NCBI GenBank assembly: GCA_030682755.1
Contig: JAUXNR010000316.1
Coordinates: 1 to 6,732 of the forward strand
Source of the DNA: Flavobacterium sp.
Lineage (GTDB): Bacteria > Bacteroidota > Bacteroidia > Flavobacteriales > Flavobacteriaceae
Direction of reading: 5' to 3'
DNA length: 6,732 nucleotides
Shown here: positions 5,683 through 6,732 of the stretch, piece by piece
How the letters are laid out: every line of letters begins with the position of its first letter
How positions within the stretch are numbered: the stretch's first letter is position 1
The notes under the pieces: generated by a model
The model's database searches: none
Told to the model about the DNA's origin: nothing
Seen by the model: only the letters and a program-made list of their open reading frames with translations
Program-made: the position numbers and the translations under genes

Positions 5683-6104
5683 AAAAATTATTAGTACCCG
5701 TGTTTAGCCTTTTACTTTTTTCTTGTGGGACAAAAAATGTTACAGAAAACAAAGAAGGTTTTGTATTGTATGAAATAGTAAAACAAGATGAGCAAGGAGG
5801 TGCCTCCATTCAGTTTTATGAAATTATCTCTGAACCTAATGAGTTTAAAATGCTTTTGAATGATAAGGAATTGAAGAACAAAGTCACTTCAAACGATATT
5901 AAAACAGCTAATTTTTTATTGTTAAACATGGGAGAGAAAAACAGTGGAGGACATTTTATCTCACTGGAATCTGTTGAAGAAACAGAAACTGAAATTATTG
6001 TGGACATAAAAGAAAACTATCCTTCAGGAATGGCAACTTCGGTAATGACTTATCCGTTAACTGTTGTAAAGATAAATTCAAAAAAACCAATACGTTTTAA
6101 ATAG
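5679..6104 (+). CDS. Small lipoprotein with a PrcB-like domain
   Basis: This 141-residue protein begins with a lipoprotein signal peptide: MKK, a hydrophobic core and the lipobox LFSC, with C16 as the lipidated residue. The residues after C16 (GTKNVTENK) lack the acidic surface-export signal described in Flavobacteria, so a periplasm-facing position is more likely. The mature part has the pattern of the PrcB-like domain: a hydrophobic strand, then GEKNSGGHFISLESVE (85-100), then alternating strands and TYPLTVVKI (124-132). PrcB is a subunit of the Treponema dentilisin protease complex; the role of stand-alone homologues is unknown. The start codon overlaps the bshA stop codon in ATGA, so translation is probably coupled, but no thiol-related function can be read from the sequence. 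There is no visible protease gene nearby. Family assignment is by remembered motif and moderately sure. Confidence 0.75.
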   Translation: MKKLLVPVFSLLLFSCGTKNVTENKEGFVLYEIVKQDEQGGASIQFYEIISEPNEFKMLLNDKELKNKVTSNDIKTANFLLLNMGEKNSGGHFISLESVEETETEIIVDIKENYPSGMATSVMTYPLTVVKINSKKPIRFK

Positions 6105-6134
6105 AAAAACGCCTCGATTGAGGCGTTTTTTTTT
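6105..6134. terminator. Bidirectional Rho-independent terminator
   Basis: The arms AAAAACGCCTC (6105-6115) and GAGGCGTTTTT (6120-6130) form an 11-bp stem with the four-base loop GATT. On the plus strand it ends in nine T residues (6126-6134), immediately after the lipoprotein stop codon. On the minus strand the A run at 6105-6109 supplies five T residues, so it can also end the convergent gene at 6151. Confidence 0.92.
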
Positions 6135-6150
6135 GTATTCTATTCTAAAA

Positions 6151-6636
6151 TTAGAACTGGAATCTAATACCTAAAGCGATATCAGGACCAAAATTGTTTC
6201 TTCTAAAATCGTCATTTCCTCCAACATAAAACTCTGGACGGAAATCTAAGGACAATAACAAAGGAATGTCAAAATTATACTCGATACCAATGTCACCTGC
6301 TAAAACAGCATATGATCCATTAACGTCAGCTCTTTTGTTATTCCAACTTCCAACACCACCACCAACACCGGCATACCAATTGAAACCACCATCAATATTC
6401 CAAACCCATTGATATAAACCAATTAATTTGAACGCATCAACGTTGTTGCTGTTTCTCCAGCCTAAATCTAACTCCAAGCGGTTATTGCTACCAAGAGCTC
6501 TTTGATAAGATATCTCTCCACCAAAACCGTCATTATCTCCTAAACGAAGACCTAATGCATTTTTTGAAATTTCTTGTGCATTTGAAAACATAGCGAATCC
6601 AAATATTGCTACAGCTGTAAAAATTAATTTTTTCAT
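6151..6636 (-). CDS. Secreted small outer-membrane beta-barrel-like protein
   Basis: This 161-residue protein has a clear Sec signal peptide: MKK, a hydrophobic core to about residue 18, and a likely signal peptidase I site at SNA|QE (20/21). The mature protein of about 141 residues is rich in glycine, asparagine and aromatic residues, in alternating strand-like segments such as NRLELDLGW (52-60), AFKLIGLYQWVW (68-79), FNWYAGVGGGVG (85-96) and LLLSLDFRPEFYVG (126-139). It ends in GIRFQF, with a terminal phenylalanine as in many outer-membrane barrels. This fits an eight-stranded OmpA/OmpW-like or OMP_b-brl fold, but no specific family or ligand is recognised. The gene is convergent with the lipoprotein gene and shares its terminator. 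Confidence 0.9.
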   Translation of the reverse strand: MKKLIFTAVAIFGFAMFSNAQEISKNALGLRLGDNDGFGGEISYQRALGSNNRLELDLGWRNSNNVDAFKLIGLYQWVWNIDGGFNWYAGVGGGVGSWNNKRADVNGSYAVLAGDIGIEYNFDIPLLLSLDFRPEFYVGGNDDFRRNNFGPDIALGIRFQF

Positions 6637-6663
6637 AAATATGTTATTTTTAAAATAATGTTA

Positions 6664-6671
6664 CAAAATTA
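6664..6671 (-). promoter_or_regulatory. Putative -7 promoter element for the beta-barrel-like gene
   Basis: On the minus strand this reads TAATTTTG, a perfect TAnnTTTG match, lying 27 bases before the ATG at 6636. A TTG lies 24 bases further upstream, slightly beyond the usual 17-23 spacing, so the -33 element is uncertain. Confidence 0.5.
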
Positions 6672-6732
6672 CAACAATTATGCCAAACTACCCCACAATA
6701 TGAAAGAATATTATTATTAATTGATAGTGTAA

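Overview
The window looks like a chromosomal segment of a member of the Flavobacteriaceae (phylum Bacteroidota). It is AT-rich, lacks Shine-Dalgarno sequences in front of most starts, and carries several TAnnTTTG-type -7 promoter elements typical of that phylum. It also has a bacillithiol-type glycosyltransferase and proteins whose closest remembered relatives are flavobacterial. I see no mobile element, tRNA, rRNA, CRISPR array or phage gene, and nothing that amounts to a clearly new system.

Layout from left to right. Bases 1-49 (minus) hold the first 16 codons of a probable thioredoxin-like gene, which follows a complete 2-Cys peroxiredoxin gene (65-703, minus) in the same operon. A 283-base gap (704-986) holds the peroxiredoxin promoter, a 14-bp perfect palindrome and the terminator of the next gene. 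Then come an NhaC-family sodium/proton antiporter (987-2471, minus), a second terminator (2535-2562), and a PLP enzyme of the methionine gamma-lyase/cystathionine gamma-synthase family (2609-3832, minus). Divergent from the PLP enzyme across 166 bases is an Lrp/AsnC regulator (3999-4460, plus). After it comes bshA (4543-5682, plus), the glycosyltransferase of bacillithiol synthesis, which overlaps by four bases a small lipoprotein gene with a PrcB-like domain (5679-6104, plus). A bidirectional terminator separates this from a convergent gene for a small secreted beta-barrel-like protein (6151-6636, minus).

Functionally, several genes share a sulfur and thiol-redox theme: peroxide reduction, a probable thioredoxin partner, sulfur amino-acid breakdown or synthesis with its likely local regulator, and bacillithiol synthesis. 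The best-supported functional links are the peroxiredoxin/thioredoxin pair, the divergent PLP-enzyme/Lrp pair and the translationally overlapped bshA/lipoprotein pair. A wider link joining all of them is inference only.
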